From: an uncultured Pseudomonas sp.
Lineage (GTDB): Bacteria > Pseudomonadota > Gammaproteobacteria > Pseudomonadales > Pseudomonadaceae
Length of the DNA: 64,000 nucleotides
NCBI RefSeq assembly: GCF_943846705.1
Contig: NZ_OX044366.1
Span: forward strand, 3,162,001 to 3,226,000
Reading direction: 5' to 3'
The position numbers and the translations under genes were made by a program. Positions 43,213-52,485 of the stretch are shown here, in pieces (positions within the stretch are counted from its first letter, which is position 1; each line of letters begins with the position of its first letter). Below the pieces are notes generated by a model. It saw nothing but the letters and a program-made list of their open reading frames with translations, was not told where the DNA came from and made no database searches.

Positions 43213-43827
43213 ATGCTCCAACGCCTCGCACCCCTCGTGCCTATCGCACTTTCCCTGGTTTTGGCCGCCTGCGCCAACCATGCTCCGCAACCGCAGCTGA
43301 GCACTCAATCCAGCGTGTTCTCCTCGACAGACCTTGCCGAGTTTGATGAACAAGCCAAAGAAGCCGCCCTTGGCGATTTCACCGAAGAAAAAGCCTACAA
43401 ACTCCCGCAACTGGCCGATGGCATTCTGTCCCATGGCCTGTCGTTGGTGGGTACGCGCTACCGTTTTGGTGGTGGCTCGGTAAGTTCCGGCTTCGATTGC
43501 AGCGGTTTTATCGGTTACCTGTTTAAGGAAGAAGCGGGGCTCAAATTGCCACGCTCGACCCGTGAAATGATCAATATCGATGCACCGTTGGTGGATCGTG
43601 GTGACCTCAAGCCAGGCGATTTGCTGTTCTTCAGCACCAATGGTGGCGGCCGCGTCAGCCATGCCGGCATCTACATGGGTGATGATCAGTTCATCCATTC
43701 TTCCAGCAGCCGCAGTGGCGGTGTGCGGGTTGATAGCCTGGATGATCGCTATTGGAAGCGCACCTTTATCGAGGCCAAACGTGCCCTGGCGTTGGCGCCA
43801 ACCGACTCGGTTGTACGTCACCCTTGA
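43213..43827 (+). CDS. NlpC/P60 lipoprotein endopeptidase (first of a pair)
   Basis: A 204-residue lipoprotein from the ATG at 43213; a GTG at 43186 would add nine residues. Lipobox LAAC after a hydrophobic stretch. The NlpC/P60 domain starts near residue 90: catalytic Cys in FDCSGFIGY, His in RVSHAGIY, and the third residue (His) in FIHSSS. These enzymes cut gamma-D-Glu-diaminopimelate or similar peptide bonds in peptidoglycan in the periplasm. It lies next to a shorter paralogue. Confidence 0.9.
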   Translation: MLQRLAPLVPIALSLVLAACANHAPQPQLSTQSSVFSSTDLAEFDEQAKEAALGDFTEEKAYKLPQLADGILSHGLSLVGTRYRFGGGSVSSGFDCSGFIGYLFKEEAGLKLPRSTREMINIDAPLVDRGDLKPGDLLFFSTNGGGRVSHAGIYMGDDQFIHSSSSRSGGVRVDSLDDRYWKRTFIEAKRALALAPTDSVVRHP

Positions 43828-43988
43828 GCCCTGCGCGCAGCGGTCGAAATTTCTAGGCCGCTGTAGGCAAGGTGCCAAGTAGGCGCATAGTGATAGATAT
43901 CAACAACCTGCCAAGCAAAGCTAAAGCTTGCGCTAGAATGGGCAAGCCGGCAGAGTAGGGCGCATCCCGGCTCAGGATCGCCTTGTCC

Positions 43989-44513
43989 ATGACCGCTCTC
44001 TCCCGTATCAGTTTGCTTGTACTGGCCGCGCTGCTTAGCGCCTGCGCCAGCCAAGCCCCGGCACCAAGCCCGCAATCCACTGTTTATCAGCCCATCAGTG
44101 GCATTAACGGCAATGCTGATGATGTGCTGTTTCGTGCGTTGGGATTGGTGGGCACACCCTATCGTTATGGCGGTAACACCCCTGAAGGCGGCTTCGACTG
44201 CAGTGGCCTGATTGGCTTTGTTTATCGTGATGCGGCGGGCATCAAGCTGCCGCGCTCAACCCGTGAGCTGATCCGCATGCGCGGCCCGGGCGTTGGTCGC
44301 GATGCCCTGCAAAGCGGCGATCTGCTGTTCTTTGCCACCAATGGCGGCAGCCAGGTCAGTCATGCGGGCATTTACGTCGGCAACGGGCGTTTCGTGCATG
44401 CGCCTTCCAGCGGCGGAACCGTGCGCCTGGACAGCCTGAGCAATACTTATTGGCAGCGCACTTACTTGAATGCCAAGCGCGTATTCACCGCGGAGCTGGC
44501 GGGTAACCCCTAG
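43989..44513 (+). CDS. NlpC/P60 lipoprotein endopeptidase (second of a pair)
   Basis: A 174-residue lipoprotein paralogue of the preceding gene. Lipobox LSAC, then NlpC/P60 with catalytic Cys in GFDCSGLIGF, His in QVSHAGIY and FVHAPS. The ~40-residue segment between signal and domain in the first copy is missing here. A 161-bp gap, containing its own TAGAAT-like -10 at 43933, suggests separate transcription. Confidence 0.9.
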   Translation: MTALSRISLLVLAALLSACASQAPAPSPQSTVYQPISGINGNADDVLFRALGLVGTPYRYGGNTPEGGFDCSGLIGFVYRDAAGIKLPRSTRELIRMRGPGVGRDALQSGDLLFFATNGGSQVSHAGIYVGNGRFVHAPSSGGTVRLDSLSNTYWQRTYLNAKRVFTAELAGNP

Positions 44514-44546
44514 CGCCCAGCGCTGGGTATTTGTAGAGGGGCTTGT

Positions 44547-45209
44547 ATGACCACGCAAACACTCAATCTCGATGCCAGTCTGTATCAGTACCTGCTCGAC
44601 GTCTCGTTGCGTGAAACGCCATTGCTCAAGCGTCTGCGCGAAGAAACCGCGCAGCTGAGTAACTCGCGTTGGCAGATTGCCCCTGAGCAGGGCCAGTTTA
44701 TGGCCTTGCTGGTGCAGTTGATGGGCGCGCGGCGGATTGTCGAAGTTGGCACCTTTACCGGTTACAGCGCCATCTGCATGGCCCAGGCCATGCCGGCCGA
44801 TGGTCAGTTGATTTGTTGCGACATTCCCGGCGACTACAACGCCACCGCCGAGCGTTACTGGCGTGAGGCGGGGTTGAGTGGGCGTATCGAGCAGCGCCTG
44901 GCCCCGGCGCTGCAAACCCTGGCCGCGCTTGAAAGTGAAGGGCTGGCCGGGGGGGTTGATCTGCTGTTTATCGATGCCGATAAAGCCAACTATCCCGCCT
45001 ACTTGGAATCGGCCTTGCGCCTGGTGCGCCAGGGCGGACTGATTCTGTTCGATAACACCCTGTGGAGTGGCCGGGTACTTGAAAAAGCCCCCGAGAGCGC
45101 CGACACCCAGGCGATTCAGGCGCTCAACCTGGCGCTGCGTGATGACCCGCGCATCGACCTGTCCCTGTTGCCGCTCGGCGATGGCTTGAGCCTGTGCCGT
45201 AAGCGCTGA
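44547..45209 (+). CDS. Class I SAM-dependent O-methyltransferase (CCoAOMT-like)
   Basis: A 220-residue methyltransferase of the O-methyltransferase family 3. SAM-binding loop VEVGTFTGYSAICMA (~63), D in CCDIPGDY (~92), and the metal/catalytic DLLFIDADKANYPAY (~140) and LFDNTLWSG (~167). Related enzymes methylate catechols and caffeoyl-CoA; the substrate is unknown. GAGGGG precedes the ATG. Confidence 0.92.
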   Translation: MTTQTLNLDASLYQYLLDVSLRETPLLKRLREETAQLSNSRWQIAPEQGQFMALLVQLMGARRIVEVGTFTGYSAICMAQAMPADGQLICCDIPGDYNATAERYWREAGLSGRIEQRLAPALQTLAALESEGLAGGVDLLFIDADKANYPAYLESALRLVRQGGLILFDNTLWSGRVLEKAPESADTQAIQALNLALRDDPRIDLSLLPLGDGLSLCRKR

Positions 45210-45224
45210 ACCGGCGCTGCCTGT

Positions 45225-45545
45225 ATGCCCGAACCGATCCGCCTGCCTGAGCAACCGGATAGCTGCGAACTCTGCGCCCGTGCAGCGCCGCTGACCCGCC
45301 ATCACCTGATCCCCAAGGCGCTGCATAACAAGGTCTACGTACAAAAGCGCTTCGGCAAAAGTCAGCGCATCAGCGCCACGCTCTGGGTTTGTCGTGCCTG
45401 TCACAACCAGATCCATCGGCTGTTCAGCGAAAAACAGCTGGCGCTGACCTACAACAATCGCGACAGCCTGTTGAGTGATGAGCGCTTGCGTACCTTCGTC
45501 GAGTGGCTGGCGAGCAAGCCGGCGGGTTTTATGCCCAAGCATTGA
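45225..45545 (+). CDS. Small HNH-domain protein
   Basis: A 106-residue protein: CELC (~14-17), the HHLIPKALHNKVY stretch (~28-40), and CRACHNQIH (~57-65), the ββα-metal nuclease core with two zinc-knuckle pairs. Homologues are standalone and not linked to mobile elements by context here, so its role is unclear. Starts 16 bp after the methyltransferase and may be in the same operon. Confidence 0.88.
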   Translation: MPEPIRLPEQPDSCELCARAAPLTRHHLIPKALHNKVYVQKRFGKSQRISATLWVCRACHNQIHRLFSEKQLALTYNNRDSLLSDERLRTFVEWLASKPAGFMPKH

Positions 45546-45631
45546 GCCTGACCCAATGCACATCTTGTGATGCACCCACGGCGCATTCGTTTGACGCTTA
45601 AAGGCTAACTCTCTACCCTTCGCGCCTTGTA

Positions 45632-45837
45632 ACAGGTGCCCCCGACGCTATGCGTGTGCGGGGTGAAACAGGGAAGTCGGTGCGTTGTGCGTTCTACGCC
45701 AGCCATTCCGACGCTGCCCCCGCAACGGTAAGTGAGTCAACAATCGCATTCCGCCACTGTGCTTAGCGGCATGGGAAGGCGCGATTGGGGAACCTAGCGG
45801 TTCCACTCACAAGCCCGGAGACCGGCCTGTTGCAGTC
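45632..45837 (+). ncRNA. Cobalamin (adenosylcobalamin) riboswitch
   Basis: The conserved elements of the B12 aptamer appear in order: ACAGGTGCCCCCGAC-type P1/P2, GGGTGAAACAGGGAAG (P3 side), GCTGCCCCCGCAACGGTAA (~45712), the B12 box GCCACTG at 45753-45759, ATGGGAAGGC, and AGCCCGGAGACCGGCCTG near the end. It lies ~195 bases upstream of cobO and should reduce expression of the operon when B12 is plentiful. Confidence 0.95.
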
Positions 45838-45954
45838 CACGGCATCGCGGAGGGCGTTGTCTGGCGTGTGGCTTGCGTTGTGCGTGAGCCCGCGCTTGGT
45901 TTATCTCCGCCTGCTTTTTACAGCCAGACCGCCTTGTGGCGGTGGAGCAGCGCG

Positions 45955-46032
45955 ATGACTTACCCCCTCGTTTGCCTGCCGTTTACCCACCGGACGCCGC
46001 CTGGCTGCCCGTTTTTTAGTGAGTGTGAGTGA
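45955..46032 (+). CDS. Possible 25-residue leader ORF coupled to cobO
   Basis: ATG with GGAG 7 bases upstream, 25 codons rich in Pro and Cys, stop TGA overlapping the ATG of cobO (TGATG). A 6-bp hairpin (ACCGCC / GGCGGT at 45928-45943) just upstream could mask the ribosome site in the repressed riboswitch state. Whether it is translated is unknown; the coupling makes it worth noting. Confidence 0.4.
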   Translation: MTYPLVCLPFTHRTPPGCPFFSECE

Positions 46033-46643
46033 TGACTGAATCGATAGAGCGTGACGCCCGGCACCAAGCGCGCATGGCCCGCAAAAAAGCCCTGATCGAT
46101 GAGAAGATTGCCCAGGCTCAGGATGAATACGGCCTGCTGCTGGTGCACAGCGGCAATGGCAAAGGCAAGAGCAGCAGCGCCTTTGGCATGGTCGCCCGCG
46201 CGCTGGGCCACGGCATCAAGGTCGGCGTGGTGCAATTTATCAAGGGTGCGGCCAGCACCGGCGAGGAGGCGTTCTTTCGGCGTTTTCCCGATGAAGTCAG
46301 CTACCACGTGATGGGTGAAGGTTTTACCTGGGAAACCCAGGATCGCCAGCGCGACATCGACAAGGCCCGCGAAGCCTGGGCGGTGGCGGCGCAGTTGCTC
46401 AGTGACCCGGCCATCGGCCTGGTGGTGCTCGATGAACTGAATATTGCCCTGAAATACGGCTACCTGGAGCTTGATGCGGTGCTTGCCGATATCGAAGCGC
46501 GACCGCTCCTCCAGCACGTGGTGGTAACGGGGCGTGGCGCGCTGCCAGGGATGATCGAAGCGGCGGATACCGTGACCGAGATGAGCCTGGTCAAACATGC
46601 GTTCAAAGCCGGGGTTAAGGCACAGAAGGGAGTCGAATTCTAA
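46032..46643 (+). CDS. cobO: Cob(I)yrinic acid a,c-diamide adenosyltransferase
   Basis: A 203-residue CobA/CobO/BtuR-type enzyme that attaches the adenosyl group to the corrinoid cobalt. P-loop HSGNGKGKSSSAFGM (~38), then GVVQFIKGA and the Walker-B-like LVVLDELN (~133). First enzyme gene after the riboswitch; its stop overlaps the next start (TAATG). GTG at 46029 immediately upstream is an alternative start. Confidence 0.96.
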   Translation: MTESIERDARHQARMARKKALIDEKIAQAQDEYGLLLVHSGNGKGKSSSAFGMVARALGHGIKVGVVQFIKGAASTGEEAFFRRFPDEVSYHVMGEGFTWETQDRQRDIDKAREAWAVAAQLLSDPAIGLVVLDELNIALKYGYLELDAVLADIEARPLLQHVVVTGRGALPGMIEAADTVTEMSLVKHAFKAGVKAQKGVEF

Positions 46644-47956
46644 TGAGCGACTCTGCTGCCCGCTCATGCCCCGCGTTGTTAATCGCCGCCCCAGCCTCCG
46701 GTCAGGGTAAAACCACCGTGACGGCGGCCTTGGCGCGTTTGCACAGCCGCCAGGGCAAGCGTGTGCGGGTGTTTAAATGCGGCCCGGACTTTCTCGATCC
46801 GATGATCCTCGCCCGCGCCAGCGGCGCACCGGTGTATCAACTCGACCTGTGGATGGTCGGTGCCGCCGAGAGCCGCCGCTTACTCTGGCAGGCGGCCGCT
46901 GAAGCTGATTTGATTCTGATCGAAGGGGTGATGGGCCTGTTCGATGGCACCCCCTCGGCGGCCGATTTGGCCCGGCACTTCGGCGTGCCGGTGCTGGCGG
47001 TGATCGACGGCTCGGCCATGGCGCAGACTTTTGGGGCGATGGCCCATGGCCTGGCGACCTTCCAGCCCGATCTGCCGTTCTCCGGTGTGCTTGGCAACCG
47101 GGTTGGCAGTGCGCGGCATGGCGAGATTCTGCGCGATGCCTTGCCGGCCTCGATCCGCTGGTATGGCGCACTGCCACGCAGCGCCGAAGTTGGTTTGCCC
47201 AGTCGGCATCTGGGCCTGGTGCAGGCGGGGGAGTTGGCCGACCTAGATGCGCGCCTGGATGCCGCCGCCGATGCCTTGGCCGCCAGCGCCGACACCGAGT
47301 TGCCGCCACCCGTCAGCTTCGCCGCGCCAGAACAGGCAAGGCCAGCGCCGCTGCTCAAGGGCGTACGGATTGGGGTGGCACGTGACAGTGCCTTTGCCTT
47401 TCTGTACCAGGCCAATCTCGACCTGCTGGGTGAGTTGGGGGCTGAGCTTAAGTTCTTCTCGCCGCTGACGGATGCGCAGCTGCCCGAGGTCGACAGCCTC
47501 TATCTGCCCGGCGGTTACCCGGAACTGCACCTGCAGCGGCTTGAGGCCAATCAGGCTATGGCACGGGCGATTCGCGCACACCACGGGGCCGGCAAGCCGA
47601 TCCATGCCGAGTGCGGCGGCATGCTCTATCTGCTCGACAAGCTGACCGACAAACAGGGCGCGAGCGGGCAGATGCTCGGCTTGTTAAGCGGTGAGGCGAC
47701 GCTGCAACCACGCATGACCGCCATGGCCTTGCAGCAAACCGAGCTGCCGGAAGGCCTGTTGCGCGGCCACAGTTTCCACTACTCGGCGTTGACCAGCGAA
47801 CTGCAGCCGCTGACCCGTGGTGAGTGCCCGAACTATAAACGCACCGCCGAGGCAGTCTATCGCCAGGGCCGGTTGACGGCCTCCTATATCCACTTCTATC
47901 TGCCGTCCGACCCGGCTGCAGCGGCGGCGTTGTTTAACCCCGGAGCGCCAGCATGA
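46643..47956 (+). CDS. cobB: Cobyrinate a,c-diamide synthase
   Basis: A 437-residue glutamine amidotransferase that amidates the a and c side chains of cobyrinate (CobB in the aerobic scheme, CbiA in the anaerobic). N-terminal ATP-binding domain with APASGQGKTTVTAAL (~12) and FKCGPDFLDPM; C-terminal triad-type glutaminase domain with LPGGYPELH (~285) and nucleophile in HAECGGMLYL (~325). Overlaps its neighbours by 1 and 4 bases. Confidence 0.95.
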   Translation: MSDSAARSCPALLIAAPASGQGKTTVTAALARLHSRQGKRVRVFKCGPDFLDPMILARASGAPVYQLDLWMVGAAESRRLLWQAAAEADLILIEGVMGLFDGTPSAADLARHFGVPVLAVIDGSAMAQTFGAMAHGLATFQPDLPFSGVLGNRVGSARHGEILRDALPASIRWYGALPRSAEVGLPSRHLGLVQAGELADLDARLDAAADALAASADTELPPPVSFAAPEQARPAPLLKGVRIGVARDSAFAFLYQANLDLLGELGAELKFFSPLTDAQLPEVDSLYLPGGYPELHLQRLEANQAMARAIRAHHGAGKPIHAECGGMLYLLDKLTDKQGASGQMLGLLSGEATLQPRMTAMALQQTELPEGLLRGHSFHYSALTSELQPLTRGECPNYKRTAEAVYRQGRLTASYIHFYLPSDPAAAAALFNPGAPA

Positions 47957-48600
47957 GCGAGCACGCCTTCAGCCCGGAGGAACGCGCGGCGGTCTACCGC
48001 GCCATCGCCGAGCGTCGCGATATGCGCCATTTCAGCGGCGGTGAGGTGCCCCCCGAGTTGCTCGCGCGCTTGCTTGAGGCCGCGCACCAGGCCCCCAGCG
48101 TTGGCTTGATGCAGCCGTGGCGGTTTATTCGGATTACCCGTCCGGCTTTGCGTGAGTCGATTCACGGCTTGGTGGAAGAGGAGCGGGTGCGCACTGCCGA
48201 GGCGCTGGGTGAGCGCAGTGATGAATTTATGCGGCTGAAAGTCGAGGGTATTCGCGACTGTGCCGAGCTGCTGGTGGTGGCCCTGATGGAGGGCCGTGAG
48301 GCCCATGTGTTTGGCCGGCGCACTTTGCCGGAAATGGACCAGGCCTCCTTGGCCTGCGCCATCCAGAACCTCTGGCTGGCTGCGCGCGCCGAAGGTTTAG
48401 GCATGGGCTGGGTGTCACTGTTTGAGCCCCAGGCTCTGGCCGCTCTGCTTGGCATGCCGGCCGGCAGCAAGCCGTTGGCAGTGTTGTGCCTGGGGCCGGT
48501 AGAGGCGTTCTATGACGCACCGATGCTGGCTCAGGAAGGTTGGGCGACGCCACGGCCACTGAGTGAACTGCTGTTTGAGAACCACTGGGGCACGCCATGA
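47953..48600 (+). CDS. bluB: 5,6-dimethylbenzimidazole synthase
   Basis: A 215-residue nitroreductase-fold flavin destructase that converts FMNH2 to dimethylbenzimidazole, the lower ligand of B12, using oxygen. Text AIAERRDMRHFSGGEVPPELLARLLEAAHQAPSVGLMQPWRF matches BluB, and the later AARAEGLGMGWVS is the flavin-binding loop. Presence of bluB means the organism can make its own lower ligand aerobically. Confidence 0.96.
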   Translation: MSEHAFSPEERAAVYRAIAERRDMRHFSGGEVPPELLARLLEAAHQAPSVGLMQPWRFIRITRPALRESIHGLVEEERVRTAEALGERSDEFMRLKVEGIRDCAELLVVALMEGREAHVFGRRTLPEMDQASLACAIQNLWLAARAEGLGMGWVSLFEPQALAALLGMPAGSKPLAVLCLGPVEAFYDAPMLAQEGWATPRPLSELLFENHWGTP

Positions 48601-49505
48601 GTGTGGCGCTCGCTGCCTGCGCCGGGGTTGCCCTGGACGCGGTTTTTGGCGAATCCAAGGGTTGGCATCCGTTGGTGGCGTTCGGCAAATTGGCTGAGCG
48701 CATCGAACAACGCTTTAACCCGGCCGGTGGCGGCTGGCGCAGTCACGGTGTCAGCGCCTGGTGCCTGGCGGTGTTGCCGCTGACCCTGCTGGCCTGGCTG
48801 CTGAGCCAGATCAGCGGTATCGGTTGGGCGCTGGAGATTATTGCGCTGTACGCCGCGCTGGGCCTGAAAAGCCTGGGCGAGCATGCCCGGCCGGTGGCGC
48901 AGGCGCTGCGACTGGGCGATTTGCGCCTGGCCCGCGAGCGCGTTGGTTATATGGTCAGCCGCAATACCGCAGACCTGGACGCCGCCGGCGTGGCCCGTGC
49001 CGGCACCGAGTCGGTGCTCGAAAACGGCAGTGATGCGGTATTTGCCGCGCTGTTCTGGTTTCTCCTGGCCGGCGCACCGGGGGTGGTGTTGTATCGCCTG
49101 AGCAACACCCTGGACGCCATGTGGGGCTATCGCAATGAACGCTACGAGCGCTTCGGCTGGGCTGCGGCGAAGATCGACGATGGGCTCAATTACCTGCCGG
49201 CACGACTGGTCGCGCTGACTTACGCGCTGCTCGGCCGTACCGCACTGGCGCTGCGCTGCTGGCGAACCCAGGCGCCGTTGTGGGACAGCCCGAATGCCGG
49301 CCCGGTGATGGCGGCTGGCGCTGGCGCGCTGGGCGTCAGCCTCGGCGGCGCGGCTGAATATCACGGTGAGCTGCATGTGCGGCCTGAACTGGGTGCGGGA
49401 CCACAACCCAAGGCACGGGATATCGAGCGCGCCATCAACCTGGTCAACGGCGGCGTGCTGCTGTGGCTGGTGCTACTGCTGATTGGGACGTTTTTTTATG
49501 CTTGA
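48597..49505 (+). CDS. cbiB: Adenosylcobinamide-phosphate synthase
   Basis: A 302-residue inner-membrane enzyme (CobD in the aerobic naming) that couples adenosylcobyric acid to aminopropanol phosphate. Family text DAVFGESKGWHPLVAFGKLAERIE at the N-terminus, AGTESVLENGSDAVFAALFWF (~140) and several membrane segments. Full length. Overlaps bluB by four bases (ATGA). Confidence 0.95.
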   Translation: MSVALAACAGVALDAVFGESKGWHPLVAFGKLAERIEQRFNPAGGGWRSHGVSAWCLAVLPLTLLAWLLSQISGIGWALEIIALYAALGLKSLGEHARPVAQALRLGDLRLARERVGYMVSRNTADLDAAGVARAGTESVLENGSDAVFAALFWFLLAGAPGVVLYRLSNTLDAMWGYRNERYERFGWAAAKIDDGLNYLPARLVALTYALLGRTALALRCWRTQAPLWDSPNAGPVMAAGAGALGVSLGGAAEYHGELHVRPELGAGPQPKARDIERAINLVNGGVLLWLVLLLIGTFFYA

Positions 49506-50490
49506 ACACGGTGGTCGTCTACGCGCTGCGGCGCAGCGCTATGGCATTGCCCTGAGCGATTGGCTGGACCTCTCCACCGGCATCGCACCTTACGGATGGC
49601 CGCTGCCGGCGATTCCCGCGAGTGCCTGGGCGCGCCTGCCCGAGGCGCAGGACGGTCTCGAAGCGGCTGCCTGCGACTATTACGGGGTTAGCAATCTGCT
49701 GCCGGTGGCCGGCTCTCAGGCGGCGATTCAGGCGTTACCGCGTCTGCTGCGTAGCGCCACGGTCGGTATCGTCTCGCCAGCCTATGCCGAGCATGCGGCC
49801 GCCTGGCAGCGTGAAGGTCATCATCTGCTGGAAATCAGCGAAGCCGATATCGAGGATGCGCTGCAGCGCCTGGATGTGCTGCTGTTGGTCAATCCGAACA
49901 ACCCCACTGGGCGACGTTTCGAACCCCGGCAGCTGCTGGCTTGGCACGCCCGCCTGGCTGAACGCGGCGGCTGGCTGGTGGTGGATGAAGCTTTTATCGA
50001 TTGCACCCCCGAATACAGCCTGGCGGCTTTTAGTCAGCAGCCAGGGTTGGTCGTGCTGCGCTCGTTCGGCAAGTTTTTTGGCCTGGCGGGTATTCGTCTG
50101 GGCTTTGTCCTGGCCCAGCCGGGTTTGCTCGAACAGTTAGCGGAGTTGCTCGGCCCTTGGGCGATCAGTGGCCCGAGCCGGGTAGTCGCGATTGCGCTGC
50201 TGCAGGATCAAGCCGGCCAGCGCCAACAGCGTGAGCGCTTGTTGGCCGATGGCCAGCGTTTGGCCGGGCTACTCAGTGCCCAGGGGCTAACGCCGACTGG
50301 CGGCAGTGCGCTGTTCCATTACTGCCGCCTGCCGCAGGCGGCCGAGCTGCATGGGTTTCTCGCCGCTCGCGGCATTCTCACGCGGCTGTTCGATACACCA
50401 CCGAGCCTGCGTTTCGGCCTGCCGCCTGATGAAGCGGGCTGGCAGCGTTTGCAGCAGGCGCTTATTGCCTATGCCGGAGCACGTACATGA
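49498..50490 (+). CDS. cobD: Threonine-phosphate decarboxylase
   Basis: A 330-residue PLP enzyme that makes aminopropanol phosphate from threonine phosphate (CobC in P. denitrificans naming, CobD in Salmonella). Aminotransferase class I text: LVNPNNPTGRRF (~130), VVDEAFIDCTP (~160), and the PLP-lysine in LRSFGKFFGLAGIRLGF (~190). Overlaps cbiB by eight bases. Confidence 0.93.
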   Translation: MLEHGGRLRAAAQRYGIALSDWLDLSTGIAPYGWPLPAIPASAWARLPEAQDGLEAAACDYYGVSNLLPVAGSQAAIQALPRLLRSATVGIVSPAYAEHAAAWQREGHHLLEISEADIEDALQRLDVLLLVNPNNPTGRRFEPRQLLAWHARLAERGGWLVVDEAFIDCTPEYSLAAFSQQPGLVVLRSFGKFFGLAGIRLGFVLAQPGLLEQLAELLGPWAISGPSRVVAIALLQDQAGQRQQRERLLADGQRLAGLLSAQGLTPTGGSALFHYCRLPQAAELHGFLAARGILTRLFDTPPSLRFGLPPDEAGWQRLQQALIAYAGART

Positions 50491-51938
50491 CCACCCTGAT
50501 GGTGCAGGGCACCACCTCCGATGCGGGTAAAAGCACCCTGGTCACCGCACTGTGCCGCTGGCTAAAACGTCAGGGCGTCGCGGTGGTGCCGTTCAAACCG
50601 CAGAACATGGCGCTCAACTCGGCAGTCACCGCTGATGGTGGCGAAATCGGCCGCGCCCAGGCGGTGCAGGCCCAGGCCGCAGGGTTGCAAGCGCACACCG
50701 ATATGAACCCGGTGCTGCTCAAACCCAATAGCGACACCGGTGCACAGGTGATCATCCACGGCCGCGCCCTCAGCAGCATGGATGCGCTGGCCTATCACGA
50801 TTACAAAAAGGTGGCGATGCAGGCGGTGCTGCAGTCGCACCAGCGCTTGAGTGCGGCCTACCCGGTGGTAATGGTGGAGGGCGCCGGCTCGCCGGCCGAA
50901 ATCAACCTGCGTGCCGGCGATATCGCCAACATGGGCTTTGCCGAGGCGGTGGACTGCCCGGTGATTCTGATTGCCGATATCGACAAGGGTGGGGTGTTTG
51001 CCCACCTGGTCGGCACCCTGGCGCTGCTCTCCGAAAGCGAGCAGGCGCGGGTGCAGGGTTTTGTGATCAACCGTTTTCGCGGCGATATCGCCCTGTTGCA
51101 GCCGGGCCTGGATTGGCTGGAGCAACGCACCGGTAAGCCGGTGCTCGGGGTATTGCCGTATTTGATGGATTTTCACCTGGAAGCCGAGGACGCCATCGAC
51201 ATTCGTCAGGGCGTCAAGGCTGCCGAGGTGCTGAAAGTGGTGGTGCCGGTGTTGCCGCGCATCAGTAACCACACCGACTTCGACCCGCTGCGCCTGCACC
51301 CGCAGGTCGAGCTGAGCTTTGTTGGCCCCGGCCAGCCGATTCCTCCTGCTGACCTAATCATCCTGCCCGGCTCGAAAAGCGTGCGCGCCGATCTCGCCTT
51401 CCTCCGTCAGCAAGGTTGGCCGGCGGCTATCGACAAGCACCTGCGCTATGGCGGCAAACTGCTCGGCATTTGCGGCGGCTTACAGATGCTCGGAACGCGA
51501 ATTGACGATCCCCATGGCCTGGAAGGTGCCGCAGGTGGCAGTGCTGGATTAGGCCTGCTGGATTTCAGCACCGTACTGGAGGCGGAGAAACAGCTGCGCA
51601 ATGTGCACGGCCAGCTGTGTTTGGAAAATGCCGCGGTCAGTGGCTACGAAATTCATGCTGGCGTCAGCAGCGGCGCGGCCCTGGACGTGGCGGCGGTGCA
51701 GTTGGACGATGGTCGCCGCGATGGCGCAGTCAGTGCTGATGGCCAGGTGCTCGGTACTTACCTGCATGGCCTGTTTGAACGCAGCGAGGCGTGTAGCGCG
51801 CTGCTGCGCTGGGCGGGGCTGCGCGAGGTGCAAACGGTGGATTACCACGCACTGCGCGAGCGCGATATCGAGCGCCTGGCTGATCTGGTTGAACAGCATC
51901 TGGATACGTCTCGGCTACGTCAGCTCTGTGGTCTGTGA
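50487..51938 (+). CDS. cobQ: Cobyric acid synthase
   Basis: A 483-residue amidotransferase that amidates the b, d, e and g side chains. MVQGTTSDAGKSTLVTALCRW (P-loop), then FKPQNMALNS; glutaminase domain with LPGSKSVRADL (~290) and nucleophile in LGICGGLQML (~330). The domain order is the CobQ rather than CobB arrangement. Overlaps cobD by four bases. Confidence 0.96.
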   Translation: MTTLMVQGTTSDAGKSTLVTALCRWLKRQGVAVVPFKPQNMALNSAVTADGGEIGRAQAVQAQAAGLQAHTDMNPVLLKPNSDTGAQVIIHGRALSSMDALAYHDYKKVAMQAVLQSHQRLSAAYPVVMVEGAGSPAEINLRAGDIANMGFAEAVDCPVILIADIDKGGVFAHLVGTLALLSESEQARVQGFVINRFRGDIALLQPGLDWLEQRTGKPVLGVLPYLMDFHLEAEDAIDIRQGVKAAEVLKVVVPVLPRISNHTDFDPLRLHPQVELSFVGPGQPIPPADLIILPGSKSVRADLAFLRQQGWPAAIDKHLRYGGKLLGICGGLQMLGTRIDDPHGLEGAAGGSAGLGLLDFSTVLEAEKQLRNVHGQLCLENAAVSGYEIHAGVSSGAALDVAAVQLDDGRRDGAVSADGQVLGTYLHGLFERSEACSALLRWAGLREVQTVDYHALRERDIERLADLVEQHLDTSRLRQLCGL

Positions 51939-51963
51939 GTGGGCCCATCTATGAGGTTTGAAC

Positions 51964-52485
51964 ATGCTTGAACTGATTCTCGGCGGTGCCCGTTCCGGCA
52001 AGAGCCGCTTGGCCGAAAAGCTGGCCAGCGAGTCTGGCCTGGCGGTGACCTATATCGCCACCAGCCAGGCGCTGGATGGCGAGATGGATGCGCGTATTCA
52101 GCATCACCGCGAGCGTCGTCCGTCCACCTGGGGGCTGGTAGAGGAGCCGTTGGCGCTGGCCCAGGTGCTGCGTGAGCACGCCGCAGCTGACAAGTGCCTG
52201 TTGGTCGATTGCCTGACCCTGTGGCTGACCAATCTGCTGATGCTCGATGACCCTGAGCGCTTGCCCGCCGAGCGCGAGGCGTTGCTCGAATGCCTGACGG
52301 CTTTGCCGGGACGGATTATTCTGGTCAGTAATGAAACCGGCCTCGGCGTGGTGCCACTGGGTGAACTCACCCGCCGCTATGTGGATGAGGCCGGCTGGCT
52401 GCATCAGGCTTTGGCCGAGCGCTGTCAGCGCGTGGTGTTTACCGTGGCGGGTTTGCCGATGGTCTTGAAAGGAGCAGCGCTATGA
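51964..52485 (+). CDS. cobU: Bifunctional adenosylcobinamide kinase / guanylyltransferase
   Basis: A 173-residue enzyme (CobP in aerobic naming) that phosphorylates and then guanylylates adenosylcobinamide. P-loop LGGARSGKSRLAEKLA (~7), HHRERRPSTW with the guanylated histidine, LVDCLTLWLTNLL (Walker B) and NETGLGVVP. ATG at 51964 is used; the TTG two codons earlier is an alternative. Confidence 0.95.
   Translation: MLELILGGARSGKSRLAEKLASESGLAVTYIATSQALDGEMDARIQHHRERRPSTWGLVEEPLALAQVLREHAAADKCLLVDCLTLWLTNLLMLDDPERLPAEREALLECLTALPGRIILVSNETGLGVVPLGELTRRYVDEAGWLHQALAERCQRVVFTVAGLPMVLKGAAL

Noticed and set aside
45225..45545. HNH gene as part of an intron or homing element
   Set aside because: It is a free-standing ORF in a housekeeping context with no intron or inverted repeat boundaries.
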